Origin: Listeria costaricensis
GTDB lineage: Bacteria; Bacillota; Bacilli; Lactobacillales; Listeriaceae
Assembly (NCBI RefSeq): GCF_900183385.1
Contig: NZ_FXUT01000010.1
Span: 82,413-146,412 of the forward strand
Length of the DNA stretch: 64,000 nucleotides
Reading direction: 5' to 3'
Shown: piece after piece, positions 44,344 to 52,413 of the stretch
Layout of the letters: each line of letters opens with the position of its first letter
How positions within the stretch are numbered: the stretch's first letter is position 1
The notes under the pieces: model-generated
What the model was told of the DNA's origin: nothing
Databases searched by the model: none
What the model saw: the letters and a program-made list of their open reading frames with translations, nothing else
Position numbers and translations under genes: made by a program

Positions 44344-45523
44344 TACGAAAGCTGCACGTAATGGACTACTGATCTGCGGCATTCTCCTGATTGCGGCCAA
44401 TCTTCGCATGCCGATCACCTCCCTTAGTCCACTGCTGCCTTTTATCAAACAGGATGCTCCGGTTTCCAGTGCCTTTGCAGGTTTTCTGACCACTTTGCCA
44501 CTGCTTGCTTTTGCCCTTGTTTCTCCGTTTGTGTCAGGGCTCAGTCGCCGATTTGGCATGCGCCGGATCCTCTTTTTTGCCTTGATTATCCTATCCATTG
44601 GTAGCTTTATTCGACCATTTGGCGGTCTGCCGCTGCTTCTTATGGGAACGCTACTGATTGGCTTTGCGATTGCTGCTGGAAATGTGCTGGTGCCGAGCTT
44701 GATCAAGCAGGAATTTCCTTTTAGGCTGGGACTGATGACGGGACTTTATTCGATTGTGATGAATCTTTCGGCTGCTGTCAGCTCCGGCTTGAGTGTTCCA
44801 CTTGCTGAAACGTTGCCGCGCGGTTGGCAAGGGAGCCTCTTGACATTTGCCTGCTTTTCACTGGTGGCACTTCTTTTCTGGCTGCCTCAGATCCGCCAAA
44901 ATCGCGAACGACCGCTTGATCAAAAAACGCACGACAAGCAGGCGGTCAATGTGTGGCGGTCGCCGCTTGCCTGGATGATTACCGTCTTGATGGGCATGCA
45001 GTCACTGATTTTCTATGTCGCCGTGGCGTGGCTGCCGGAAATCATGCAAAGTCGCGGCTTGCTTCCGGCTGAATCTGGCTGGATGCTGACCATTCTGCAA
45101 ATTGGGATTATGCCGACAACCTTTATTGCGCCAATGATTGCTGCACGGATGAAAGATCAGCGGCTACTGGTCGGACTCGCAGCGGGCTTTTTAGCGCTTG
45201 GCACGACAGGTCTGCTTTTTGCAAATGACCAGTTTTGGCTGGATGCAGTGATTGTGCTCATTCTGGGTATCGGTTCTGGACTCGCTTTTAGCCTGGCGAT
45301 GATGTTCTTTAACTTGCGGACTCGCACGGCTGAGACGGCGGCGGATCTTTCCGGCATGGCACAGTCGATCGGATATCTGCTGGCGGCAATCGGCCCGACC
45401 TTGTTCGGCGTTCTTCATGACATCAGCGGTCATTGGAACGGGGCGATCGTGCTCTTTTATGTTGCCACCTTGTTGATCTTGTTTTGCGGACTGAAAGCTG
45501 GGCGGAATCGCGTGATTGACTGA
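44336..45523 (+). CDS. MFS transporter, CynX/NimT family
   Basis: 395 residues, 12 helices. N-terminal GLLICGILLIAANLRMPITSLSPLLP is the cyanate permease/2-nitroimidazole transporter signature, with SGLSRRFGMRR as motif A. Substrate unknown. ATG 44336 after GAGGTG, overlapping the regulator gene by eight bases. Confidence 0.88.
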   Translation: MTDTKAARNGLLICGILLIAANLRMPITSLSPLLPFIKQDAPVSSAFAGFLTTLPLLAFALVSPFVSGLSRRFGMRRILFFALIILSIGSFIRPFGGLPLLLMGTLLIGFAIAAGNVLVPSLIKQEFPFRLGLMTGLYSIVMNLSAAVSSGLSVPLAETLPRGWQGSLLTFACFSLVALLFWLPQIRQNRERPLDQKTHDKQAVNVWRSPLAWMITVLMGMQSLIFYVAVAWLPEIMQSRGLLPAESGWMLTILQIGIMPTTFIAPMIAARMKDQRLLVGLAAGFLALGTTGLLFANDQFWLDAVIVLILGIGSGLAFSLAMMFFNLRTRTAETAADLSGMAQSIGYLLAAIGPTLFGVLHDISGHWNGAIVLFYVATLLILFCGLKAGRNRVID

Positions 45524-45535
45524 TTATTTCCACCT

Positions 45536-45593
45536 AAAACGGCCATCTGGCTGGAAACCTTGTTTGGCAGGTTTTCAGCAGATGGCCGTTTTC
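45536..45593 (+). terminator. Bidirectional terminator
   Basis: Arms AAAACGGCCATCTG / CAGATGGCCGTTTT. It lies between the convergent MFS and M20 genes. Confidence 0.85.
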
Positions 45594-45603
45594 ACTATGA
45601 GCG

Positions 45604-46791
45604 TTATTTTTCCTGTTCTTTTAAACGGGCTTGGGCTTGTTTGATTGTGGTCAAAGTTTCCGGTTCCTGAAATAGGCGCAGTGCTGTCACGGCCAAAAGT
45701 TTTGCTCCGGTCTGAATGGCCGCATCTCCCGCTTCACTTCTTGCAGCTTCCCGAAACGCATCTGTGTGCGCGACGAGTGATTCAGGCCCGATTTTAATAA
45801 ACGGATGGATCGTCGGAATTCTCTGGCTCACATTCCCAGCATCCGTCGAGCCAACCCCCGCCCCGTCCTTCTCACACGCCACATCAAGCTCTGCTGCCAC
45901 CTGATAAAAAAGATCATTAAAGGGTTGATTGACCCACACATTGTCAACGCCTCTTTGAATGCGGCTGATTTTGACAGTTGTTCCTGTCTGACAGGCCGCA
46001 CCTTCCGCAATCCGACCCACACGTTCTGTTAACTGGTCCAGATTCTTCCGTTTTAAGGCACGGGTGAAAAATCGAGCTTTTGTATACGCTGGAATAATAT
46101 TGGGCGCCTGTCCGCCGTCCAAAATAATGCCGTGGATCTGCTCGCCAGGTGCCAGCTGTTGTCTGAAAGCATTGATTCCGTTATAAAATTGGATCATGGC
46201 ATCCAGCGCATTGATGCCCGCTTCTGGATTCGTAGAGGCATGCGCCGCCTGACCAAAGAATTCAAAATCAAGTACATCAACGGCAGGTGCTGGGACAGTG
46301 AGGTGCGTCTGGCCGTTTGGATGCAGCATCATGGCCGCGTCTATCTCCTCGAATAAACCGGCCGCACTGTAGCTCGCCTTGGCACTGCCATTCGGACCGC
46401 CTTCTTCCGCCGGAGTCCCAAATACAAAAATCGTCCCGTCAAGCGTTTCCTGCATCGTGCTCAAACTAACGGCCGCGAGAACACTTGTCGTGCCGATGAT
46501 ATTATGACCACAAGCATGCCCCAGGCCGGGCAGTGCATCATACTCTGCCAAAAAAGCAATATGCGGTCCCGGTCGCCCACTTTCTTTCCGCGCGATAAAG
46601 CCTGTCGGATGCCCAGCAATCGCTTTTTCAATTTCAAAGCCTGCCTCTTCTAACAAGTCGCACAATGTCTCTGAAGCAAAAAATTCCTCATTGCCAATTT
46701 CTGGTTTGCTATGGATCGCGTGACTGGCGGCCACATAGTCTGGATGACGGCGTTCAATCTCTGCTAAAAGCCGCTCTTGTCCTTCCTTCAT
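45604..46791 (-). CDS. M20 family metallo-amidohydrolase (aminoacylase type)
   Basis: 395 residues. M20D motifs: SHAIHSKPEIGNEEF, FLAEYDALPGLGHACGHN (metal and catalytic residues), GTPAEEGGPNGSA (catalytic Glu pair) and AHASTNPEAGINALD (dimerisation-domain histidine). Relatives cleave N-acyl amino acids or p-aminobenzoyl-glutamate. Not expected at this point in L. monocytogenes as I recall, so possibly species-specific content. ATG start; no partner gene. Confidence 0.87.
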   Translation of the reverse strand: MKEGQERLLAEIERRHPDYVAASHAIHSKPEIGNEEFFASETLCDLLEEAGFEIEKAIAGHPTGFIARKESGRPGPHIAFLAEYDALPGLGHACGHNIIGTTSVLAAVSLSTMQETLDGTIFVFGTPAEEGGPNGSAKASYSAAGLFEEIDAAMMLHPNGQTHLTVPAPAVDVLDFEFFGQAAHASTNPEAGINALDAMIQFYNGINAFRQQLAPGEQIHGIILDGGQAPNIIPAYTKARFFTRALKRKNLDQLTERVGRIAEGAACQTGTTVKISRIQRGVDNVWVNQPFNDLFYQVAAELDVACEKDGAGVGSTDAGNVSQRIPTIHPFIKIGPESLVAHTDAFREAARSEAGDAAIQTGAKLLAVTALRLFQEPETLTTIKQAQARLKEQEK

Positions 46792-47054
46792 CCTGCTTCA
46801 CCGTCCTTTCAGTTCTTTCGTTGTATTTCCGCGTTCATCGCGTGCGGCCAGATGGATACTGGTCGCTTTTTTAGCCTGAAATGATCATCCTAATCGCGTG
46901 ACCAGCAGGCTTATTTTCGGCATGATTTCTACAGCCGTTCTTAATCAGGATACCAAAGCTGCCACAAAAGGTAAACAAGCAGGCGTTTACTTGGTGAGAG
47001 GTGGTGACAGTTTGGCTGACCGTTTTTTCGTTTTGCCGCTTGGACGCTCTTTCA
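46792..47054. other. Gene-free stretch with possible coding remnant
   Basis: No intact gene. On the plus strand 46919-47044 keeps an open frame with ordinary codon use, reading VLNQDTKAATKGKQAG then VYLVRGGDSLADRFFVLPLG, but it has no ribosome-binding site and runs on into the antisense of the HesB-like gene. On the minus strand 46795-46878 reads ATSIHLAARDERGNTTKEL without a start. Either may be debris of a lost gene; I do not recognise a family. Confidence 0.3.
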
Positions 47055-47090
47055 CAAAAAAACAAGCCGCACATGAATCGTACAGCTTGC
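47055..47090 (-). terminator. Terminator after HesB-like gene
   Basis: Minus-strand hairpin CAAGCTGTAC / GTGCGGCTTG followed by TTTTTTT. Confidence 0.75.
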
Positions 47091-47098
47091 CTGTTCCT

Positions 47099-47401
47099 TT
47101 ATTTGACCGCTTCAGAATAGGAAAATTTAACTTCTTCTGTTTCAGGATCATAGTCGATTTGCCAGTCATGTTCTTTAAAGTACCAGTAGTCGTGCTCCTC
47201 TACAAAAATCAGCAGGTTCTCTTCTTCATCAGAGACGGCGATTTCTGTTGGCACTTCAGCAGCCAGACCAATTGAAAAACCGGGATGTAAGGAACTATTG
47301 GAGCCGCCATATTTCGCGAATAAACGAATGCCATTATCACCAGACACATCAAACTCGTCCTTGAACCATTTTTGCGCATTCTCTGTTACATCAATTTTCA
47401 T
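47099..47401 (-). CDS. HesB/YneR-like iron-sulphur cluster biosynthesis family protein
   Basis: 100 residues of the HesB/IscA fold (DVTENAQKWFKDEF; GIRLFAKYGGSNSSLHPGFS). The three cluster-binding cysteines of IscA are absent, so it is a YneR-type member not expected to hold a cluster by the usual site. Function unknown. ATG after GAGGAG. Confidence 0.8.
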   Translation of the reverse strand: MKIDVTENAQKWFKDEFDVSGDNGIRLFAKYGGSNSSLHPGFSIGLAAEVPTEIAVSDEEENLLIFVEEHDYWYFKEHDWQIDYDPETEEVKFSYSEAVK

Positions 47402-47571
47402 CCTTCTCACTCCTCATTCCTTTGCTTCACTATTGTCAGGATAGCAGATAATCCGCCTGAAAGCATTCATTCTGCTTGATACGTATGCTTATTATAACCG
47501 TTTTTCCGATCGATAAAACCTTTTATTGTTATAAAACAGTTTATTTTCTGTTTATTTATCCTATAACAACT

Positions 47572-47607
47572 CAAAAAAGCACCAGTCAGCTTTGACTGGC
47601 GCTTTTC
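47572..47607 (-). terminator. Terminator after fri
   Basis: Minus-strand arms AAAAGCGCCAGTCA / TGACTGGTGCTTTT followed by T-run. Confidence 0.85.
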
Positions 47608-47618
47608 ATAAGATCCGT

Positions 47619-48089
47619 TTATTCTAATGGACCTCTTCCAAGATATGCTTTGAACATCCAAATGTGTTTGTCAATGCTGGTTTTAAAGCCAATCAGCATA
47701 TCATTAGTTACATCGTCTCCTTCTTTATCAGAAAGATCGATCCCTTGTTTATATTCATCACGTAATAATTCTAATGTCGCTACTAAATCTTCCATTAAGT
47801 CTTCCATGGATTTAGGTTTTGTGTAAGGAGCTTCTTCAATACTCGTGTTTTCCAAGAACTCTTTTAAAGTGGAGAATGGGCTGCCGCCAATGGCAAGGAG
47901 ACGTTCTGCTACCTCATCCATTTGTTCGCCGAATTCGCTGTAAAGCTCATCCATTTTTTCATGCAAAGTAAAGAAATTTTTGCCGCGCATATACCAGTGG
48001 ATTTGGTGAATTTTAACGGTAAATACATTCAAATTGGCTACCTGATGATTTAAAAATTCCTTTGTGTCGACAGAGTTAATAGTTTTCAT
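47619..48089 (-). CDS. fri: Dps family ferritin-like protein (Listeria ferritin, Fri)
   Basis: Twelve-subunit iron storage and DNA-protecting protein that oxidises Fe2+ with H2O2. 156 residues. Inter-subunit ferroxidase residues: HQIHWYMRG (His), and DELYSEFGEQMDEVAERLL (Asp, Glu). The sequence closely matches the Listeria Dps I recall (start MKTINSVDTKEFLNHQ). ATG after AGGAGGAG. Expression is likely controlled by PerR and Fur through the sites upstream. Confidence 0.97.
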   Translation of the reverse strand: MKTINSVDTKEFLNHQVANLNVFTVKIHQIHWYMRGKNFFTLHEKMDELYSEFGEQMDEVAERLLAIGGSPFSTLKEFLENTSIEEAPYTKPKSMEDLMEDLVATLELLRDEYKQGIDLSDKEGDDVTNDMLIGFKTSIDKHIWMFKAYLGRGPLE

Positions 48090-48110
48090 AATTGATGATC
48101 TCCTCCTAAT

Positions 48111-48125
48111 TTGTAATCATTATCA
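48111..48125 (-). promoter_or_regulatory. Fur-box-like site upstream of fri
   Basis: Minus strand TGATAATGATTACAA matches 12 of 14 defined positions of the 7-1-7 Fur consensus TGATAATnATTATCA. It lies between the promoter and the ribosome-binding site. Confidence 0.6.
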
Positions 48126-48127
48126 AC

Positions 48128-48142
48128 TAATAATAATTATAA
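48128..48142 (-). promoter_or_regulatory. PerR box overlapping the fri -10
   Basis: Minus strand TTATAATTATTATTA matches the PerR consensus TTATAATnATTATAA at all but one position. It covers the -10 hexamer, so bound PerR would repress until oxidised by peroxide. Confidence 0.75.
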
Positions 48143-48164
48143 TATACTTCCAACCATTTGTCCA
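48136..48164 (-). promoter_or_regulatory. Sigma-A promoter of fri
   Basis: -35 TGGACA (48159-48164), 17-base spacer, -10 TATAAT (48136-48141), about 45 bases before the ATG. Confidence 0.75.
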
Positions 48165-48303
48165 GTGTTGAAAGCTTCACAAAGAATATTTACCACTTAT
48201 TTTTTATTTTAAACGCTTTTTCTGCTTTCGTCGAGATTTAATCGGTCTTCCTTGCAACAGTTCTCTAATCACGGCATAATAAAAGAAGACTGGAGGGAAT
48301 GGA

Positions 48304-49026
48304 ATGAAGTGGTTGACCAACCAAAAAAAGCCTATAACAGAAAAAGAGATTGCAGGTTTGTCCGGACTTGCTGCCCAGCTTCCGTCCTCTTATCTCGAAC
48401 TATTGCTTCTTCAAAATGGCGGCTATCCTTCGCTGAATGCTTTCCCAACAACAGAGCCGACTTCCTATGGCATGACTCATTTAGAAATTTATCGGATTAT
48501 GGGTTTAGAGGAGCTAGTTTCTGAGGTAAGCTACGAACGTGAAAATCAGTTAGCCTGGCCCAAACTATACTTTTCGGCAGATGGTCCGCGGTTTTTGGCG
48601 TTTGATTTTTCGACAGATGAGCCGTCCATCAAGTATATTGATTATGAAACCTTGCAGGTGCTGGGTGTGGCGGAAAGCTTTGAAGCATTTCTTGAAGGGC
48701 TTTACACGGAAACTTTTCCCATTGAAAAGGCAGCAAGCTTTCCTCTAGAAAAACGGATTCAGCTCTTCTATACACTCTCGGCAGAGCAAAAAGGACAGCT
48801 GCTCGAGCATTTGGAGGACATGCCGGAAAAACAGGTTTATTTAGACTTGCTTGCCGATTTGATTCCGATAGATTGCCCAAAAGCGCTGGCATTAACGGAA
48901 AATCAATTGACTTATTTTCGGCGTTCATTGACTGATCAGGACGCTAAAAAACTTTTTGAAGCCTTTAAAAGGGCCGAATTAGATAAAAATCAGCTTAAGC
49001 GGCTGGAAAAACTTTGGGAGGATTAA
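48304..49026 (+). CDS. SMI1/KNR4 (SUKH) family protein
   Basis: 240 residues. The first half is a SUKH fold: LAAQLPSSYLELLLLQNGG, then GMTHLEIYRIMGLEEL, FSADGPRFLAFDFS and IKYIDYETLQVLGVAESFEAFLEGL. SUKH proteins often neutralise toxins in contact-dependent systems, but single copies with housekeeping roles exist. The C-terminal half is helical. No toxin gene adjoins. It ends two bases before the phosphatase gene, in one operon. ATG after GGAGGG. Confidence 0.8.
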   Translation: MKWLTNQKKPITEKEIAGLSGLAAQLPSSYLELLLLQNGGYPSLNAFPTTEPTSYGMTHLEIYRIMGLEELVSEVSYERENQLAWPKLYFSADGPRFLAFDFSTDEPSIKYIDYETLQVLGVAESFEAFLEGLYTETFPIEKAASFPLEKRIQLFYTLSAEQKGQLLEHLEDMPEKQVYLDLLADLIPIDCPKALALTENQLTYFRRSLTDQDAKKLFEAFKRAELDKNQLKRLEKLWED

Positions 49027-49027
49027 C

Positions 49028-49498
49028 ATGATTACAGTAGAATTTGTTTGTTTAGGAAATATTTGCCGTTCACCCATGGCAGAAGGAATTTTTCGTCAAC
49101 TGGTAGAGGAAGCGGGCTTGACTAAGAAGATTGCAGTTCGCTCAGCTGCAACTGGCAGTTGGAATTTAGGCAAAGCTCCACATCGCGGAACCCAACAAGT
49201 TTTAAAGAAGCACGGTATTGATTATACGGCGATGAAAGCAACTAAGCTGACTCAGGATGAAATTGCAGATACGGACTATTTGATCGGCATGGATGAGGCG
49301 AATCTGGAGGATATTCGCGCTATTGCTGGTTCTCCCTATCTTTCCCAATTAGCCAAATTGATGGATTTTGTAGAGCATCCTGAAAAAGAGGAAATTCCTG
49401 ACCCTTACTATACAGGCGATTTTGATGAAACGGAACGCCTTGTGCTTGCTGGTTGCAAGGGACTTCTTGAAAAAATTAAATCAGACCATCGTTTTTAA
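49028..49498 (+). CDS. Low-molecular-weight protein-tyrosine phosphatase
   Basis: 156 residues. P-loop VCLGNICRSPMAEG (C-x5-R-S) at the N-terminus and the general-acid aspartate in EIPDPYYTGDFDET. Dephosphorylates phosphotyrosine in vitro in relatives; arginine phosphatase activity is less likely without the YwlE-type threonine. ATG with GGAGG overlapping the end of the previous gene. Confidence 0.93.
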   Translation: MITVEFVCLGNICRSPMAEGIFRQLVEEAGLTKKIAVRSAATGSWNLGKAPHRGTQQVLKKHGIDYTAMKATKLTQDEIADTDYLIGMDEANLEDIRAIAGSPYLSQLAKLMDFVEHPEKEEIPDPYYTGDFDETERLVLAGCKGLLEKIKSDHRF

Positions 49499-49501
49499 TA
49501 C

Positions 49502-49527
49502 GTTTTAGATGTATCAAAAAGTGGTAT
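49502..49527 (+). promoter_or_regulatory. Candidate sigma-B promoter of the small membrane protein
   Basis: GTTT (49502-49505), 16 bases, TGGTAT (49522-49527), close to the Listeria sigma-B pattern GTTT-N13-17-GGGWAT, about 40 bases before the start. Confidence 0.45.
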
Positions 49528-49564
49528 AGTCTATCTGACAATCAAAAGGAATGGGGTTTTACTT

Positions 49565-49726
49565 ATGTTAGGTATTATTTGGGGGATTATTGTTATTCTC
49601 CTCGTTATTTGGCTGATCGGTATCATTTTCCATATTGCCGGCGGTTTGATTAATATTCTGCTAGTGATCGTTTTGATCCTGGTCATCTGGAATCTAATTC
49701 AAATGGCACGTAATCGACGAGGATAA
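49565..49726 (+). CDS. lmo0937-family small membrane protein
   Basis: 53-residue hydrophobic protein: two adjoining helices broken by a GG pair (FHIAGGLINILL), ending in the basic MARNRRG. This is the size and pattern of the lmo0937-type stress membrane peptides of Listeria and Bacilli. Function unknown. Ribosome-binding site AAGGAATGGGG upstream. A SigB-like promoter and a strong terminator flank it. Confidence 0.8.
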   Translation: MLGIIWGIIVILLVIWLIGIIFHIAGGLINILLVIVLILVIWNLIQMARNRRG

Positions 49727-49728
49727 CA

Positions 49729-49771
49729 AAAAAAGAGCCTGTGGTGAGTTTTTACCACAGGCTCTTTTTTT
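49729..49771 (+). terminator. Bidirectional terminator
   Basis: Arms AAAGAGCCTGTGGT / ACCACAGGCTCTTT with A- and T-runs, between convergent genes. Confidence 0.85.
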
Positions 49772-50507
49772 ATTTTTGAGCTAAATGCTGTTTGCGCAAC
49801 TGTTCAGCCAGTTCAAGCCGAGTGGGTCGCTTCATTCCTTTGGCGATTTGTTCCGTCCACGTTTCACTGCGCATGCCGCCAGTTCGTTTTTCATAATAAG
49901 TACGAATCTCTTCATCATATTGCTGGTAGTCTGCCATCGTGCGAACCTGATAGCGGTCCTGATGATAGATGAGCTTTTCGGGCATTCTTGGTTTGGGTGC
50001 CGAAAGCTGTTTGGGATGCCCGATGGTTAAGCCAAAGAGCGGCATGGCATGGTCTGGAATTTCTAACAATTCTATGACGCGCTTGATGTCATTTCGAATG
50101 CCACCAATAAAACAAATGCCGAGCCCCATCGATTCAGCGGCGACAGCCATATTTTGAGCAGCAAGCGTGGCATCCACTACGGAGACCAGCCATTTCTCAA
50201 TGGTGTCGAGCGATTCTGCCGCTACACTCTGAGCCTCTGCTATTTGTTTACTGCGGGCTAAATCACTGACAAAAACGAAGAACTGCCCTGTCGTGCGGAC
50301 ATAATCGGCACTTCCAGAAATCTCTGCAAGTACTTCCCGCTTTTTAGGATCTGATACACCAATAATCGAATAGGCTTGAATAAAATTAGAAGTTGAAGCG
50401 GACTGTGCGGCTTTAACAAGCAAACGAATTTCTTCCTCTGAAAGCGGCTGATCCGTGAAAGCCCTAACGGAATAATGGCTCAAAAGCTGCTCAATCGTAT
50501 CATTCAT
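49770..50507 (-). CDS. NADPH-dependent nitroreductase/oxidoreductase (NfsA/NfrA-like)
   Basis: 245 residues, FMN-dependent nitroreductase family A. SHYSVRAFTDQPLSEEEI is the FMN-phosphate arginine region, with AAESMGLGICFIGGIRND and GLTIGHPKQ further on. It reduces nitro compounds, quinones or FMN; physiological substrate unclear. ATG after GGGGGGAA. It follows trmL by 14 bases. Confidence 0.9.
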   Translation of the reverse strand: MNDTIEQLLSHYSVRAFTDQPLSEEEIRLLVKAAQSASTSNFIQAYSIIGVSDPKKREVLAEISGSADYVRTTGQFFVFVSDLARSKQIAEAQSVAAESLDTIEKWLVSVVDATLAAQNMAVAAESMGLGICFIGGIRNDIKRVIELLEIPDHAMPLFGLTIGHPKQLSAPKPRMPEKLIYHQDRYQVRTMADYQQYDEEIRTYYEKRTGGMRSETWTEQIAKGMKRPTRLELAEQLRKQHLAQK

Positions 50508-50521
50508 CTTTTTCCCCCCTC

Positions 50522-51031
50522 TTAGTCATCAAAAATATGGCGCTCATAATGCGGCGCGGTCTCTAACTGCGAAAACGCCTGTTGTCTGAGTGCTTCATAG
50601 ACTAAAATTGCCGCTGTATTGGAAAGGTTGAGCGAGCGAATATTTTCCGTCATTGGAATCCGAAGCGCTGTGTCCTCGTATTTGCGCAGTAGGTCCTCTG
50701 GCAGCCCAGTGGTCTCCCGTCCGAAAATAAAATAATGCGCCTCGTTTGAATCACTAAAATCAACATCGCTGTAAACATGTCGACCGAATTTTGTAATGCA
50801 GTAGTAATGCCCATTCGGATTCTTTTCAAAGAAGTCATCGAGTGAGTCATAATAATGGATTTTCACATGATCCCAGTAGTCAAGACCTGCTCGCTTCAAC
50901 ATCTTATCGTCTGTTGAAAAGCCTAGCGGTCGGATTAAATGGAGATCCGTATCGGTTCCTGCACAGGTTCGGGAAATATTCCCCGTATTGGCAGGGATTT
51001 CTGGTTGATAAAGAACAACATGATTGGACAA
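50522..51031 (-). CDS. trmL: tRNA (cytidine(34)-2'-O)-methyltransferase TrmL (CspR/YibK)
   Basis: SPOUT-class enzyme that methylates the wobble ribose in tRNA-Leu. About 169 residues. Motifs: LYQPEIPANTGNISRTC, LDYWDHV, IFGRETTGLPEDLL and RSLNLSNTAAILVYE, the knot. TTG start at 51031 (reading MSNHVVLYQ) with CAGGTG upstream; GTG at 51040 overlaps the ribosome-binding site. It starts at the queG stop, so queG-trmL are co-transcribed. Confidence 0.93.
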   Translation of the reverse strand: MSNHVVLYQPEIPANTGNISRTCAGTDTDLHLIRPLGFSTDDKMLKRAGLDYWDHVKIHYYDSLDDFFEKNPNGHYYCITKFGRHVYSDVDFSDSNEAHYFIFGRETTGLPEDLLRKYEDTALRIPMTENIRSLNLSNTAAILVYEALRQQAFSQLETAPHYERHIFDD

Positions 51032-51036
51032 TAGGT

Positions 51037-52173
51037 TCACCTGGTTTCTATCATTTTTTCTGCACGTGCGAGTTCTTTCAGCACGTCTGGATCTTTTTCC
51101 TGCAATTTTGCCTTCCTAATGGCGTCTGCCGCTTCCTCATTTGCAATCTTGCCGAGCGACCAAGCGGCGGTTCCACGAATGACAGGGCGCGGATCATTTT
51201 TTAAAACCTCACAAAGAATCGGCACTGCGGTTATGTCCCGGTAGCGCCCCAAAATAAGGATTGCATTTCGCTGAATCGGCTTTTTACCTCGCCATGAACC
51301 GGCCATCTGACCGAACTTCGCTTGAAATTCCTTGTTTGAAATCGACAGGAGCGGTTTGAGCTCTGGTCGCACCAAATCAGGATCAGGCTCCATCTCCGCA
51401 TGCAGATGATAATCGACACCGCGGTTATAAGGACAGACAACTTGGCAGGTATCACATCCATATAAACGATTATGCAGCACATCGCGATATTTTTCATCTA
51501 AGAAGCCTTTGGTTTGCGTCAGATAACTGAGACAAATCAGCGGATTCATTTTGCCTTCACCAAGCAGCGATCCTGTTGGACACGCCTTGACACATTGGTT
51601 GCAGCTGCCGCAAAGGTCACCGATTGGCTGATCTGGCTCAAAAGGAAGATTTGTGATCATCTCGCCAAGGTATACATAGGAACCGTATTCTTTTGTCAGA
51701 AGTAATGTGTTTTTGCCGCGAGCGCCGATTCCAGCTCGTTCAGCCACCGCTACATCTGAAAGTTCCCCCGTATCGACCATCGATTTCATCCGAGCCTCTG
51801 GAGCACGCTGCTTAATGAAGGCTTCTAGGAGGGCCAACTTCTCCCGCAAGATCGTGTGATAATCGATTCCCCAAGAAGCTCGTGCAAAAACACCACGTCT
51901 GGCTGCTTTTTTGCTTGTCGGAGTTTCTTTCAATTTGGAAGGATAGGCTAGTGCGATGGCAATGATCGACCTCGGCTCCTCAAAAATCAGCTCTGGATAC
52001 ACCCGCTCATCGATATGAGGATGCTCGAAACCTGTCAAAACGTCTGCTTCCTCTGCCTTTTTCAGCCGGGCTTTTAGAAACAAAAACGGGTCTGCTGTTG
52101 TAAAACCGATTTTTTGGATGCCGATTTCTGCCGCATAGGTCTTGATGGCTTCTTTAAGCGCTTGAGGATTCAC
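51037..52173 (-). CDS. queG: Epoxyqueuosine reductase QueG
   Basis: Cobalamin- and Fe-S-dependent last step of queuosine synthesis in tRNA. 378 residues. Two [4Fe-4S] motifs: CGSCNQCVKACPTG (about residues 191-204) and CDTCQVVCPYN. The C-terminal part (residues about 290-378) is a HEAT-repeat section (RNAILILGRYRD; VIRGTAAWSLGKI) used to bind tRNA. GTG start after AAGGAGG. Confidence 0.95.
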   Translation of the reverse strand: MNPQALKEAIKTYAAEIGIQKIGFTTADPFLFLKARLKKAEEADVLTGFEHPHIDERVYPELIFEEPRSIIAIALAYPSKLKETPTSKKAARRGVFARASWGIDYHTILREKLALLEAFIKQRAPEARMKSMVDTGELSDVAVAERAGIGARGKNTLLLTKEYGSYVYLGEMITNLPFEPDQPIGDLCGSCNQCVKACPTGSLLGEGKMNPLICLSYLTQTKGFLDEKYRDVLHNRLYGCDTCQVVCPYNRGVDYHLHAEMEPDPDLVRPELKPLLSISNKEFQAKFGQMAGSWRGKKPIQRNAILILGRYRDITAVPILCEVLKNDPRPVIRGTAAWSLGKIANEEAADAIRKAKLQEKDPDVLKELARAEKMIETR

Positions 52174-52190
52174 TTTGAAAAACCTCCTTC

Positions 52191-52241
52191 AAAACAAAAA
52201 TAAACGCAATGCTTCGCTTAAAAAGGTCGAAACACTGCGTT
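52191..52241 (-). terminator. Terminator after tRNA-Gly
   Basis: Minus-strand imperfect arms AACGCAGTGTTTCG / GCGAAGCATTGCGTT followed by TATTTTTG. Confidence 0.6.
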
Positions 52242-52259
52242 AGTAACAATTTTTAAAAG

Positions 52260-52330
52260 AGCGGGTGAAGGGAATCGAACCCTCGACAACAGCTTGGAAG
52301 GCTGTGGTTTTACCACTAAACTACACCCGC
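52260..52330 (-). tRNA. tRNA-Gly (anticodon UCC)
   Basis: 71-base cloverleaf on the minus strand: acceptor GCGGGTG / CACCCGC, D-arm with GTTTAGTGGTAAAAC, anticodon loop CTTCCAA (anticodon TCC), T-arm GAGGGTTCGATTCCCTTC. Discriminator T. No encoded CCA. Confidence 0.95.
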
Positions 52331-52366
52331 ATAATGGTTGGTATCACTTGTCGTAACAACTTTTAT

Positions 52367-52395
52367 ATCATATCATTTACCTACCATTTTGACAA
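52367..52395 (-). promoter_or_regulatory. Promoter of tRNA-Gly
   Basis: -35 TTGTCA (52390-52395), 17-base spacer, -10 TATGAT (52367-52372), about 35 bases upstream of the tRNA. Confidence 0.75.
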
Positions 52396-52413
52396 CCCTT
52401 TTTTGGAAATTTT

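Noticed and set aside
46898-47275. 125-codon plus-strand open frame
   Set aside because: Its second half is antisense to the HesB-like gene and its terminator. Only the first half is kept as possible debris.
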